Shown: positions 45,766 to 57,394, counted from the first letter of the stretch. The stretch: 64,000 bases of DNA from Plectosphaerella cucumerina (GCA_020746995.1 JAGPXD010000002.1:5456001-5520000); one strand, 5' to 3'. The notes: generated by a model from the letters alone, not told the origin. Numbers and translations: made by a program.

Positions 45766-47344
45766 ATGGCCGACTTCCAGGCAGCCTCCGATCGCTTCCT
45801 GCAGTGGTTCAAGTCCGTCGGCGGCCAGTTCCGCGACGATCTGCTGCAGATTGTCGACCTGCGCCCCAATGGCGCCGGCAGAGGCATCAGTGAGTCCCTG
45901 TCCCTGTACAAACCCGTCGCGGTCGAGAATAGCCTGTTTGCAGGATCCTTGCGGGGCCCCCCTCTCCAGGCTTCTAGACCTAGACAGACCGGGCTGACCT
46001 GTCGACAGTTGCGACAAAGGACATCCCCCAGGACACCACCTTGTTCACCATCCCCCGCGATGCCATCATCAACGTCCAGACGTCGGAGCTGTCGAGCAAG
46101 CTGCCGCATGTCTTTGACGGGTCGATTGACGAGATGGACGAGGACGCGGCGCCCCTGGACTCATGGGGCTCCCTGATCCTCGTCCTGCTCTACGAGTTCC
46201 TGCGCGGGGATGCCTCGCGTTGGAAACCTTACTTTGACGTGCTGCCCGAGCAGTTCGACACGCCCATCTTCTGGTCCGAGGACGAGCTCAAGGAGCTCGA
46301 GGGCACCTCTCTCACCGCGGAAAAGGTCGGCAAGAATGAGAGCGACACGATGCTGCGCCAGAAGATTCTGCCCGTCGTCTTTGACAACGCGGCCATTTTC
46401 TTCCCGGGGGGCACGCCTACGATGAGCGAGGATGACGTGCTCCGACTCGCGCACCGCATGGGCAGCACCATCATGGCGTATGCTTTTGATCTCGAGAATG
46501 AGGACGACGAGCCCGAGGAGGGTGAGGATGGATGGGTTGAGGATCGCGAGGGTCAGGTCATGCTGGGCATGGTACCTATGGCCGATACGCTCAATGCGAA
46601 TGCCGACTTCAACGCACATGTGAACCACGGAGAAGGTTTGGAGGTCACATCGCTCCGGTCAACACTGCCGGCGGGCTCAGAGATCCTCAACTACTACGGC
46701 CCGCTACCTTCATCCGAGTTGCTGAGACGGTATGGCTACTTCACGCCCGAGCACCGCCGCTACGACGTCGTCGAGATCCCCTGGGTTCTCGTCAGGACGG
46801 CGATCCAGGCCCAGCTAGGATTGGCAGATGCCGCCGTGGCTCAGGTCGTGAGTCGCCCTTGACTCCCCCACTGGTTGCACGACTGACATTTTCGCAGGAG
46901 AGCGAGCTGGATGAGGAGGAACTCGAGGAAGTTTTCGTCATCGAGCGGGACTCTGGCGAGCCAGACGCCGAGGGCCGCCTTTCCGGCTCGCCCCAGGTGC
47001 GCGAGATCTCAGCCGAGCTCGAGGAGCAGATGAAGGCCTTCCTCAAGGCCGTCAAGAAACTCGGCCCCGATCTGATACCCGACAAGAGGAAGCGGGACGA
47101 GATCGCCGTCGCCGTGGTCGAAAAGGTACTGACCGTGCGCCTGTCCCAATACCCGACCACCGTCCAGGAGGATGAGGCCTTGCTGGCGACGCCTGACCTC
47201 CCGCCGAGGAAGCGGATGGCGATCCAGGTTCGGATCGGGGAGAAACTCCTCCTCCAGGAAGCCATTGCCTTTGCCAATGGATCGGCGAACATCGCCCCGG
47301 AAGCGGACGGTCAGCGCGCCTCTAAGAAGGCACGACGGGACTGA
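45766..47344 (+). CDS. SET-domain lysine methyltransferase, RKM4/SETD6-like
   Basis: Exons are 45766-45889, 46009-46847 and 46898-47344, giving 469 residues. The split SET domain begins VDLRPNGAGRGIIATKDIPQ and continues LFTIPRDAIINV. A long insert (iSET) carries an acidic EDDEPEEGEDG loop. The core then closes with VPMADTLNANADFNAHV and AGSEILNYYGPLPSSELLRRYGY. The C-terminal helical Rubis-subs-bind-type domain follows, ending with a basic KKARRD. Yeast Rkm4 methylates ribosomal protein L42, and human SETD6 methylates RelA and others. The typical NH of the core is changed to NA here (ADTLNANAD), as seen in this branch. A nuclear or cytosolic location is inferred. Confidence 0.9.
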
Positions 47345-49238
47345 GAGGCCAGCTGGGGCCTTGACACGTGTCTGGGGTTGGACATGATGACCACGAAAGG
47401 ACTCGCCCTAGTCCCCTGGACCAAAAAAGTGACGAGTATGAAATGATCCCATCAACTGGGAACGAGCTGGCTCGGGGGGAAAAAAAAGCGCCATTGATTT
47501 CGGGCCACGTCGAGCGAGACACGCCCCTCGCTGCACAGCGATAGACCAGCATACACGGCGCCTCACTCTTGCCCCCCTTGGGCGTTGAAGCGTCAATTCT
47601 ATTGTTTCCCTCTCTTCAGGCATCTGTCACACTGTCACAAAATTTACCTCGATTTGCCAGTCTGGCCCGCATGCCGCCACGTCGACGCACACAACGAGCG
47701 GCCACGGCTGCGGCCCCGGATGACGCCCCCCTGGACCGGATCTGGGGCAAGTGATTCTCGGATATGACTTGTGACTACTCGCATCCCCCCGAGCATCCGG
47801 AGGCTCACTTTTATTCCGACGTCAGCTGGTTGGCGCGAGGGACTCTTCGGAGTGACGTCCGAGAGCAATCACCATCCTTGGGAGCTTGTCACAGCCCAAG
47901 ACCGCCATTCTCGTGGCATGTTGCCTCCTCGTGTCTAGAACCTTTTCGATTGTTTCCTCTGTCCCAGACTGGTGAGAAGACAGTCATGCAAGCACAAGCA
48001 CGACGAGGACGGGCCGCCTCCTTGTTCTGCCTGCCGCGAAGGGTATGCCGGCTCTCCCAGGTGATGAGTTGCCTGATGTCAAAGCGTGGGTATATAAGCC
48101 ACGGCTGCCAACGATGCCTTTTTTTTGGATGACGAGCTTCCGGCTCATTGAATCGTCAGTATTTCGTGATGCCTCGGGTTCTGGGTGGCCTGGCGTTGCC
48201 GTGTCACTCCACGCTGCCGACTCCCAAGCCGCTTCTTCAGGCCTACTTCACCTTCCGGCCTCTTGGGCCGAATCAAGCCGTGGCCTCTGTGTCAGTGGTA
48301 AAATGCCTCATCCTCGCAACCTCCGTCCCGCACCAACCATCGTGAGACGGCTGGCGGTTGCTCTCCCGGGTACTATCCGCCGACAGAGAGTCATGAGAGG
48401 AAGCTGTCTCGGCGGCAAGGCGGTCTCCGAGGAAGAGTCTCCTGACGAAACAGGCTTCACTCGCACCATTCAGGTTTACCATACCCCCTCCTCGGCTGAG
48501 AATGTCTTGGGCTACGCTCTCGCAGGAGCCGAACCTCAACCGGTTGTCGCTATCCCATTGGCCACGCCCGTTCTGCATCACCACATTTGCCAGTGGCCAG
48601 TATGCCAGTGCCAGGGCAGGGGAGAGAGGATAGCCAGCGCATCATTTCGGTAAGCACTGTAGGTTGTGATTGAAGTCCCCTGAGCTGCTGAGATCGGTAT
48701 GCCCGACTCTGTCCCGCGACCTCATTTGTGTCGAAAGCTAGGTAGGTGGCCAACCCTGCAACTGATTCGACCGCAGATATGCGAATCACTCACCAGCGCT
48801 GCTGCCCTTGCGGCCATATCAGGGAGGCGACAGACGAAGGACTACTTGGCGCTAGAGGAGACGTGGCACGAGAGGATGCATCCGGTTGTGTTCACGAGAC
48901 CTTCCGAGATGGTGGTTGCGCGCTGCTCGCCGCAGCCCTTCCGCCCTTCAACGCATGCCATTGGAGGCATTCGCTTCGCGACGCAGAAGTGCTTTTGCCC
49001 CGGTTGCCATTCATGGCGGCAAAGTGAAAGAGACCGCCCTACCCATGGGCGGCCATGAGGTGGTTTTTTAGAAAAACCTCGTCCGGGAGATCTTCCGAGA
49101 ACACTGGCAACATATTCTCTGAAGCGGATGGTGTTGGTTTTTGAGGCTCACTACACATTCTCATAGGTACTTCAAACTACTCCTCGTGGCCACGACCTTC
49201 TCTCAGACAGGCAAATTCAGCACCCTCAGCTCCCAAAT
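47345..49238. other. 1.9 kb spacer with a possible orphan ORF
   Basis: There is no conserved gene. A TATATAA at 48091-48097 and a coding-looking open frame to 48650 that ends at a GTAAGC donor are described as a separate candidate. Confidence 0.5.
48114..48653 (+). CDS. Possible orphan ORF (candidate first exon), unproven
   Basis: The frame runs from ATG 48114 (or 48129) to a TAA at 48651-48653. The TAA is embedded in CGGTAAGC, a usable splice donor at 48650. A TATATAA box lies just upstream (48091-48097), close enough that the second ATG is the more natural start. The second half (for example EEESPDETGFTRTIQVYHT) uses codons ending mostly in C, G or T, like the neighbours. No domain is recognised. 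A second exon from the acceptor near 48776 would add only about 17 residues. Confidence 0.22.
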   Translation: MPFFWMTSFRLIESSVFRDASGSGWPGVAVSLHAADSQAASSGLLHLPASWAESSRGLCVSGKMPHPRNLRPAPTIVRRLAVALPGTIRRQRVMRGSCLGGKAVSEEESPDETGFTRTIQVYHTPSSAENVLGYALAGAEPQPVVAIPLATPVLHHHICQWPVCQCQGRGERIASASFR

Positions 49239-50280
49239 ATGTCTTCAAGCGCAGGTCCGACCCTTTTCCACTCATCAGCCCCTTCTAACCCCTGACCCAG
49301 AAAACCGATCGAGGCAAGAAGACGCACCACAGCTCCAGCTCCAGCAAGTCGCATCACCACAGCGCCAAGTCCAAAACCGACAAGAAACACAAAGAAGCCT
49401 TGCCCTCGGGGCCCCAGTTCTCCTTCATCTTTGCCATCGTCGAGCTCTGCATCTTCGACGACTTTGCCTCGCAGAACATCGACGCCTGGGGCAACCCCCA
49501 GCCCCCTCGCTCGCCCTCCTCATACGACACGGCCAATGAGAGGCCCGCCGGCGTCTGGCGCTGGCGCGACGGCGCTGTAGAGCCCGTCGGGGACAGATAT
49601 ACCTGGCTCCGGCCCGACCCCCTCCTGCCGGGTGCCGTCTACCCCCTCGCCTCCCCCACCGCCGAGCCGCTGACGGTCTACGAGACCTTCAGCGTCTTCA
49701 ACTGCTGGCGCTTCCTGCCGTGCCTGTACACGGCCACCGACTCGTCCGTCGTCGACGTCGCCTCGAGCATGAGCTATCGCTGGGTGCAGCTGGCGTTTGA
49801 ACACGCGGGTCCCGGCAGTTTGACGGGGGAGAACCCGCCGCGGCTGGTGACGCGGATCGGGCTGGGGCAGAGGCATGTCGAGGCCGAGAATCCCGCGTGG
49901 ATGCCGGAGTTGATCTCGAGGTCCCATGCGGCCATCGCCCCTGGTGGCCCGGTGTCGTACGGGCTGGGCGGGTATGTCGGGGTCATATTGGGCTTGATGG
50001 CTCTGTCGCAGAAGCCGAAACGGGCGGAACGCGTCTTCCAGCGCTGGAGGGGAGGTCACTGGGAGCCAGGCCTTCGAGAAGCCACCGCAGGTGAGTTCCG
50101 AGATACTGCAGCTGTTCATGTTCCTCGGCAGGCTGACAGCTCCATACTCTAGATCCTCATCCTGCCGGTCCGCCCAGGGGCGTGTTGGTGCAGGTTTGCC
50201 TGGACGATGAGTACCCAGATGTGTCGACGCATGAGCTAATACGACATTTCGAAGCGTACGGCGTGATGGTGTTTGGATAG
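49239..50280 (+). CDS. Uncharacterised protein (orphan-like), three exons
   Basis: The most consistent model is 49239-49254, 49314-50090 and 50153-50280, giving 306 residues. The last two exons are well supported: a GTGAGT donor at 50091 and a CTCTAG acceptor at 50152 join to a frame ending GVMVFG. The first exon is only 16 nt, and the acceptor at 49313 is the only one that keeps phase. The better-looking CCCAG at 49300 would frameshift, so the N-terminus is uncertain. The protein begins with a Lys/His/Ser-rich tract (KKTHHSSSSSKSHHHS). It then has FSFIFAIVELCIFDDFASQNIDAWG and several Trp-rich blocks (GVWRWRDGAVEP, WVQLAFEH). I recognise no domain. It converges on the AP-1 mu gene with 287 bp between. 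Confidence 0.68.
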
Positions 50281-50567
50281 CAGGGTGTATCACGGATCGA
50301 GTTGGACCGTAGACCTTGGGTCATTATTGTCATTTTTCAACCAAATCTACACCACACCACGCTGTGCTACTCGCCCGAAAGGCGTTGGGCCTCCCCTTGT
50401 GTCTCCTCAAAGTCTTCCGGCTCTGGGGTTTTGTGTCCCTTGAGTGGCGCCGTGGGGCAGACCACTGGCTGCTCCTTGCGGCACTACCTGAGTGCCCGCT
50501 TGCCACATCGTGGCGGCCGCAACTCCCGAACCGCTGCGCTTCGAAACGTCATGCTCAGCAGGCTACC

Positions 50568-51960
50568 TTAGACGATATCGGGTAACCTGACGGCAATATC
50601 GCCAGACTGCGTGATGTAGCGCACCCATGGTAGCGAGGGGTATTGCAGCTTTATGAAGGGTCAGCTCGCATACTTAACTCATGGAAACAATGGGACTCAC
50701 CTTTGGTTCTGTGATCTTCAGGTACCGCACCTGGATGCCGCTCGTCGTGAAGTAAGGAATCTCAAACTTGATCTGGATGGGCCGCTTCGCGCCCTTGGAA
50801 CCGAGACCACCCATGCTGCCGCCAAATCCGCCCGTCATGCCGCCGCCGCGCTCGTCGTCGCCCCGCACGGAAGGCAGGCCCAGCTCGGCGCGCATGAGGA
50901 ACTCCTTGCCACCGCCGAACTGCTTGATCTTCCACACGATGGCGCTCTGCTCGGGGGCGTAGTGGACGGCGCCGATGTTGGTCCTGAAGCGGGGCGAGTC
51001 GGCGTCGTCAGGCACGGGCACGATGATCTCGACGTTGTTGGCGGTGCTGCGGCGCTTGAAGTGGGCTTTGGCCTTGAGCATGTACTCGATGCGGGAGCCC
51101 GAGTGCGACTCGACCAGGCACTCGACCCAGATGAGGGGCTTCACCTGGGTGTTGAGGCGGTAGCTCATGAGCTCGAACTCTCCGTCAGGGGGGATGAAGG
51201 AGATTGTGCGGTCATTTTCGAAGCGCGAGAGGCGCACACACTGGTGGAACTTTACGTCCTCCATCTCGATTGCCTTGCCGCGGGTGGTGCGGCCGGTCGT
51301 CTCGAACATGACCTTGTCGTTGAGGCCGAGGCGCAGCTCGGGCATGCCGCTGAGGTAGCACTTCATCTTGACGGCGCCAAGGATCTCGGAGCGCAGAACG
51401 TTTCCATTGACTCCGATGAGAAGGTTGAGGGACTCGACGACGTCGAGGAAGACCTCGTTCTTGCGGTAGCGGATGCCCTCGGAACGCCAGGAGACGGCAT
51501 TTGTGACGGCGATGGGCGGCCGGGCCTGGACCTCGAGCTTGTGCGACTCTTGCGTAATGTATTCCTGGAGGATCTTGCTCTCGGTGGTCTGCGGGTATCC
51601 AAAGTCCATCATCTCGTCGAGAAGCTCGTAGATGATGACAAAGTTGTCGCGGATGGACTCTTCCTCGAGGGCCTTGAAGTACTCGGTGAAGACCTCGACA
51701 ATCTTGTGCAGGAACAGCAGGATCTCGGCGGCGTTGGTGTTGCGTTTTGTGAGGGCGAGGAGGTAGAGGTTATTGTGGCGGATGTAGAGGTAGTTGATGC
51801 CCTCGTAGGAGAAGCATGGCGGCACGGCTGACGATTCCTCCTCGGCTTCGGACAGCAGGATCGGGAACTGCTCGACAGCGGACATGGGGATGTCGCCGCG
51901 GTAGTTTCGGGCAAGGAGGGTCTTGCCCTTGAGGTCGAGGAAGAAGACGGCCGACGCCAT
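50568..51960 (-). CDS. APM1: AP-1 clathrin adaptor complex mu subunit
   Basis: Exons are 51960-50701 and 50648-50568, giving 446 residues, matching the usual fungal length. The N-terminal longin-like domain starts MASAVFFLDLKGKTLLARNYRGDIP. The C-terminal mu-homology domain includes YRKNEVFLDVVESLNLL, SGMPELRLGLNDK and PYFTTSGIQVRYLKITEPK. The last exon restores the conserved end LQYPSLPWVRYITQSGDIAVRLPD. It recognises Yxx-hydrophobic sorting signals on cargo and works with the beta, gamma and sigma chains at the trans-Golgi and endosomes. The sequence is near-invariant among filamentous fungi, so the assignment is secure. A glycine-rich loop (GGGMTGGFGGSMGGLG) is characteristic of the fungal proteins. 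Confidence 0.98.
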
Positions 51961-54900
51961 TGTGATGTTGGAGTTGGTGGAGGGGTAGCGGGTTCAGGGG
52001 GCGGCGGCGGCGGCGGTTCGAGGTGACGAGTCGGCGCGTCGGCCGGAGAGATCAGAGCAGCTCCCGTGGAGGGTGTGGCATGCGTGTATTCGTTTTGGAG
52101 ATGTATTCGATGCTTGATGTTGGTGGACCTGTGGACCGAGCTGAGCCTGGGCCGGGGGCGATATGTCACTGCTTGCCGCCAAGTTGCAATATTGAAGCCT
52201 TGGATGCACCCATCGACTCGACGCCGGTAGGGGATGTGGTGTCAAGACGCACAGGCCACATCTTGGGCTGGAGCTAGCCTGAGCTGTTTATCGGGCGGCC
52301 GATAAGCATCACGCTTGAAGTCACATGACCTTTGGCTGTTGCGGTGGTTGGCGGCCCACTCTGAGAAAAGACACAAAACTTCGGAGGCGGGCGGTAGCTT
52401 TAGAAGTTTTCTTCTTCTTCTCTTCACCGCGTCCTTTTAGACAGTGCAGCTCTTCATTCCAAACCACATTGGCCCCGGCATTCTGTCGGAGGTCAGCCGT
52501 GACGTCGTTGATGCAGCATGCGATTTCGAGACGCGCAGAAGAACTGCGCAAGCACATCGCGGTGCCATAAGAGCTGCCCTTGCATTTTCCAGATTGCGTT
52601 GGCGGCGTCAGAGGCACCGGACATACCTTCTCGACTCGGCCTCGGCCGTGCGAGGGGTTTCTTGGCCTGGGGCATAGGATTTTTTTATTTATTTTTTGGA
52701 TTCAGCAGGTTGGCGTCGGTGGTCGGTCGGCCGCGATCGCGCTCGTGAAAACGCGACGTACGTAAAAGAGCGTCGGAGCCACACCGATTTGGACTCGGAC
52801 TCGCGTATGTGCGACCAGTTTGACTCGATGTTGGCATTGCCATGTGGGCCACGTCGTCCAGCGAAGCTCGGCTGCCGACACTGAGCGGTGATTAATGATC
52901 AAGCGAGGCACGAGGCATGGCGGAGGTCCCTCAGCTGCCGCCCATTTTGTCGCTGCGACCACGGACACGGCGCCGTTTGCGGAACCACAGCCCGCGCCGT
53001 TGCTGGACGGCACAGGTGGTGAATCTGTGATCCGACGCGCTGGGGGCTCGTAAATCTTGCAGAGAGGCCTGTTCTGTCGACCATCAGGGGTTTGGACTTG
53101 GCCGAACCTCGGGAACAAGTGGACACCACGCATGCTTTTTCACACGATGTTGCCTGCTTGTGATGGGGAATGGAGCTCGTCTCGGATAACGAGAACGTCC
53201 GGCCGCGGCGCATCACATGGGGATTGAGCGGGCAGTCCGTGGGCTCAGCAGACCGTTTCCTTACTCGCTCCGTTGGCTGATCCCAGGCATTTGCGACTCG
53301 AAGATCGACGAGAGAGAGGGCACGATGGAGGAAGAGGGGGCGTTGTGCGTGGCCTCCCTGCGGCCAGCAATGGGCGGTGACTCGTGAGACTTGAGGGGGC
53401 GGGCGACTTGCTGACTGACTGTTGACAGACACGATGAAGGCGGCCGAGAGTCGTCATTTTGGACTTTGTGCTGCAGGTTTAAGCAGATCCCTGCCCCCCA
53501 GGTTCTCTTTTCCATCGCCAAAAGAAGTGCATAGGTCGGATATCAGATGACTCCGTGATGGGCAACCTCCAAGCAGATCTTGCTAAATAGAGGCCCCGAT
53601 GTTGTTCGGTATGTCCGTCCGCGACGCCACCTCTGGGTTGCTCCAATATCGTCACGGCAGCTACGAAGAGAAGACGAGCCGGGCAACCAGGCTTCCCACT
53701 CTCTCGACCCGATCTTCACATGTCCCTGGCAGGATGGCCAGACCAAAAGTGGCAAGGCGGCGGGTTTGGGAGGGCAGGTGGTGTGACGTAGAAGCGTTCT
53801 GATTAGCGGACGTCTCGAGGGGGGGTTCGGGGGGCCATCACAAAGCCAGGTCTTCACGAGGGGCATGATCCAGTGAGGCGAAGGGAACCGGCTTCGGTGA
53901 CTGTCTCATGTGCCTGCCAGAGCCGATTGCCGCCTGGGCGAGCCGTCCACGGGCCCATCCCAACTGGGAGGACGGGCATTTGCACATGGGAGGGGGAGAA
54001 AGTAATGACTGTTAGTGTCTGGCTAGTGAAATCTACACATGTGCTTAACGCGCGAGACTCAGCCTTGGCGCAAAATCAGACGGTGGCATTGCATGTGACA
54101 AGCAGGGCCTGATCAGTTCTGACACGTGCTTCCCGTCCGGTCCCCTTCTCTTTCCCCAGCATTTCCTTTCCGCTGACAGAGGCAGGAAGTCGCTATCCCG
54201 AGTCCCGCGCGGCGGCGCCTGCCCGTTGCGTCCAGCTCCGTGCACCCCAATCGTCTGGGGGATGGAAGGAGCGATTGGAAGGAGGCAGCACAGAGGACAG
54301 ACCTGAGAGGTCGGCAGAGTCTTTTCCCTCGGTGCATCGCGTGAATCATCTCATGCTCGTCGTCGCCGTGCTAGGTCAACTTGGAATTCCCATCGGCTTT
54401 TTCCCCCGTCGCATCGCCCCCCATCCACAAAAGTGCTCGCCCCGGGACCCTGCATCAGTCACAGCACCCTCGGCGGGAGGAGCGCAGCCACCGTCTTTCG
54501 GTCCCGACCTTCCTGCTGGTGGTTGGCTGATTGGTAGAGCGCGCCGCTATTGCGCACCGTCGCCCAGGGAAAAGCCCCCCAGGCGCAACCACCGTGACCC
54601 CCCACGACGAGCGCGCTCTTCCCCGGGCGGCTTCTAGGCCCTGAAGCCTTGATGTTGGGGGTGAAGTGACCTGATTATCCCCCGTGCCAGTTTGGCGTCA
54701 GCGCGCTGAACGACGCCTGTTGGGGGCCTCATTGAACCTTCCGAGTCCACGTTCAGCCCAAGACGGGCGCACCACCCCCAGCACATGCACCTCATTTGCC
54801 GCCCCGGATTTGTTTCCGCGCCCACTTCATCCATCCCTCTCTCTCTCTCGTCTCTCCCTCTCCCTCTTCACGTCCAGCCTGGCGCAGCCCAGCAATCGCA

Positions 54901-55023
54901 ACTACCTTTTTACAACTTAACCCACGGCCACGAGCGCTCAGGCTTTCTCGGGCCTGATCACCCGCATCACTGACAGGGCCGCTACCGTCCTGTCTCACAT
55001 CCTCGTTAATCCTCCCCTCTCCC

Positions 55024-55043
55024 CCCATCCCATCCCATCCCAT
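55024..55043 (+). repeat. (CCCAT)4 pentanucleotide tandem repeat
   Basis: Four perfect CCCAT units lie in the pyrimidine-rich region upstream of OPI1. Confidence 0.9.
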
Positions 55044-55307
55044 CTCGTGCCGGCCATCCCCGTCACCTCCGCCCTCCCTCCCTCTCCTGGTCTCCCCCCC
55101 CCTTGGATTCCTCCCACCACACCCACCAACCGTCTGCCTCGCCGCTTCTCGCCTCGCACAGCCGACCTGGGGGGCCCGCCTTCCTCGCCGACTCTGTTCT
55201 GCTTTTTCCCCTGGACTCCTCAACACCACGCCATTCCTTCCCCTTCTTCGTCGTCACCACCTGTTCGCCATTTACTATCCCTCCTCTCGACCATCCCTTC
55301 TGCCTCC

Positions 55308-55420
55308 ATGTCGTGAGCCCGCGCCGCGGCGTCTCGTCGGAAATCCCCCCCTGATCGCGGTCGCTCCTCCGCCTCACATGTCATTCGCATTCCATGCCGA
55401 AGAGACGAGGTAGAGAGTGA
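55308..55420 (+). promoter_or_regulatory. Cluster of three upstream ORFs in the OPI1 leader
   Basis: Three short ORFs precede the OPI1 ATG: 55308-55316 (M-S-stop), 55378-55413 (11 codons plus stop) and 55394-55420 (8 codons plus stop, overlapping the second in another frame). The last ends 13 bases before the main start. If the transcript starts upstream of 55308, they would reduce or regulate translation of OPI1. Confidence 0.5.
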
Positions 55421-55433
55421 GACCAAAGCGCCG

Positions 55434-57394
55434 ATGGAAGGTAATCACATGCTGCCCCCGCCCGGGGAGCACCAGCCAGACGGCATGGCCTCCTCGACTT
55501 CGACGAAGCGCAACATCGGGGATCAGTCCCACGACGTTTCGCTACCACCACCACCGACCTACGCCCCTCCGCCTCCGCCTCCGCCGCCGAGTTACCACCC
55601 GCAGCGCATTCATCACGACGTTCCTCTACGCAGCAAGTTCCCCAGCCAGTCCGACTCCGAGCTGCCGCCCATCCTGCCTCCCGCCGCCCACAATGATCCC
55701 GCGACGAACAAGCTGCCCTCGCTATCCTCCTTGACTGGCCCTCCCATCTCGCGGCCGCCGATTCCGACCTCCCTCCCCGCCTTGCAGCACTCCGAGTCGT
55801 CGTCCTCGCTGTCCAAGCCGAAGCCCGCCGTGACGCATTGGCCTAGCATGAACCCCTTTACGACATATTATACCCCCAGTCACCTCCAATCGGCCCAGCC
55901 GCTGTCGCCCGCCGATGTCAATTCTGGCAACAGTGACCTTGGCAGCATCGCGTCCCCCGATCGCGGCTATGAGAGCAGGGGACCGAGTGTCAGTCTGGAC
56001 GACCCCGAGGTGCGCTTGGCCGCCGAGGCGCTCGGTGATCTCAAAGCAGGTATGTCAAGGCTGGGGACAGTCCCTGCGCCCGCTGTTTGGCATCTCGCGC
56101 TGACAGTTGAACAGATTTTGGCAACTCGCCCACCAGCCGAAGCACCCCAGGTGCAGCCGGCTCCCCTGCTGGCTCCATCACAAACCCACAGACACCGCAA
56201 CAGGAGCCGCTCTTCTCCCTGCTCACCACATCACACCCCCGACTCGCGACTACAATCGAGAATGCGACCTCGGCCTACAACACGTCCAAGAACTTTTCCC
56301 CGCGCATCAAGTCCGGCGTCGAATACGTCGAGGGCTACCTGCAGCCTATCGCAAACACTGTGGGCTCGGTCAGCCGCGTCACAGGCGTCGAGGGTGGCGT
56401 GAGATGGTTCCTCGGAGGGAATGGCCGGAGGCCGTCCGACTCAGACGGAGCCGACTCTGGATCACACAAGAGACGTAGGGTCGCCAAGGGAAGCGACGAG
56501 ATGATTGGTATCCTGGTCGACCCTATCTCGGGCACGGCGGCTGCCCCCGCTGCAGACGGGGACCCGACGCGCGACTCATTCATCTTCCGCCACGACCGTC
56601 GCCTGTCCCGTGCTAGTACAATCGACACCCTCCCGGCATATGATGATCACCGCTCGCCTGCGTACTCGGAGAGCGACAAGCCTGGTGGCGACCGCCCCGG
56701 CAGCGCTGCCAGCGCGCGGCAATCCCGTCTTATGCTCACGACCTCTGGACTGGCCGTTTCCATGAGCAACGAGAGCCTGCGCAGCCTGAAGTACTGTCTG
56801 CGGTGGCTGCGGAAGGCCAACGACCACATCGGCGGCGTCGTGACCAACCTGAAGACGACTCTTGACCAGTACGACCAGGCCGGAGCCTCGAACCAAGAGG
56901 ACGGTGCTGAGAGCGCCGAGCGTGGTGGCGATGAGATGGATGTCGACTCGCGTGCCGTGACCAGGCAACCGTCTGAGCAGGACCAAAGGGTTCTCGCTGC
57001 CAAAATCACCGCATTGCGGGGAGACATCCTCAAGTCGCTGCAAGGCGCCATTGAGACCGTGTCCAAGTACGCCGGCGGTGCGCTGCCCGACAACGCGAGG
57101 ATACTGGTGCACAACCACCTCACCACCCTCCCCCAACGTTTCCGCTATGCCACCATGGTCGAGCAGCAGGCGAGGACTGGCACCCCGAGGCCCGCTGAGG
57201 AGGTCACTCGTGAGAACGCGAACCGTGTCCTCGTCCTTGCCAAGGAGGGTCTGGACATGATCACTCAGGTCAGCGGTGTCATCGACGGCACCATCATCTG
57301 CGCTGAAGAGTGGTGTGACAAGCTTGGGCGCAAGAGGAACTCGGATGTCCTGCTGCCCGAGACTCGGCAACAAGCCGATGTCAAGTCAGGCTGA
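55434..57394 (+). CDS. OPI1: Opi1-family transcriptional regulator
   Basis: Exons are 55434-56049 and 56115-57394, giving 631 residues. The first 200 residues are Pro/Ser-rich, with LPSLSSLTG and a poly-proline run. The Opi1 domain begins FSLLTTSHPRLATTIENA and continues SGVEYVEGYLQPIANTVGSVSRVTGVEGGVRWFLGG. A basic cluster (SHKRRRVAKG) then follows, and helical blocks (LRSLKYCLRWLRKANDHIGGVV, ILKSLQGAIETVSKYAGGALP) extend to the C-terminus. Yeast Opi1 represses phospholipid genes and is held at the ER by phosphatidic acid; in Yarrowia the homolog Yas3 controls alkane genes. A role in filamentous fungi is less defined. The splice join (g|at) makes DFGNSPTS continuous. Confidence 0.93.

Larger units (their letters stand above)
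51961..55433. other. 3.5 kb divergent spacer between AP-1 mu and OPI1
   Basis: No gene is supported. The region contains a tRNA-like inverted-repeat element (54517-54594), a CT-rich tract (about 54836-54870), a CCCAT tandem repeat (55024-55043) and three short upstream ORFs in the OPI1 leader. The centre (52.3-54.5 kb) holds only chance open frames on both strands. Confidence 0.5.
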
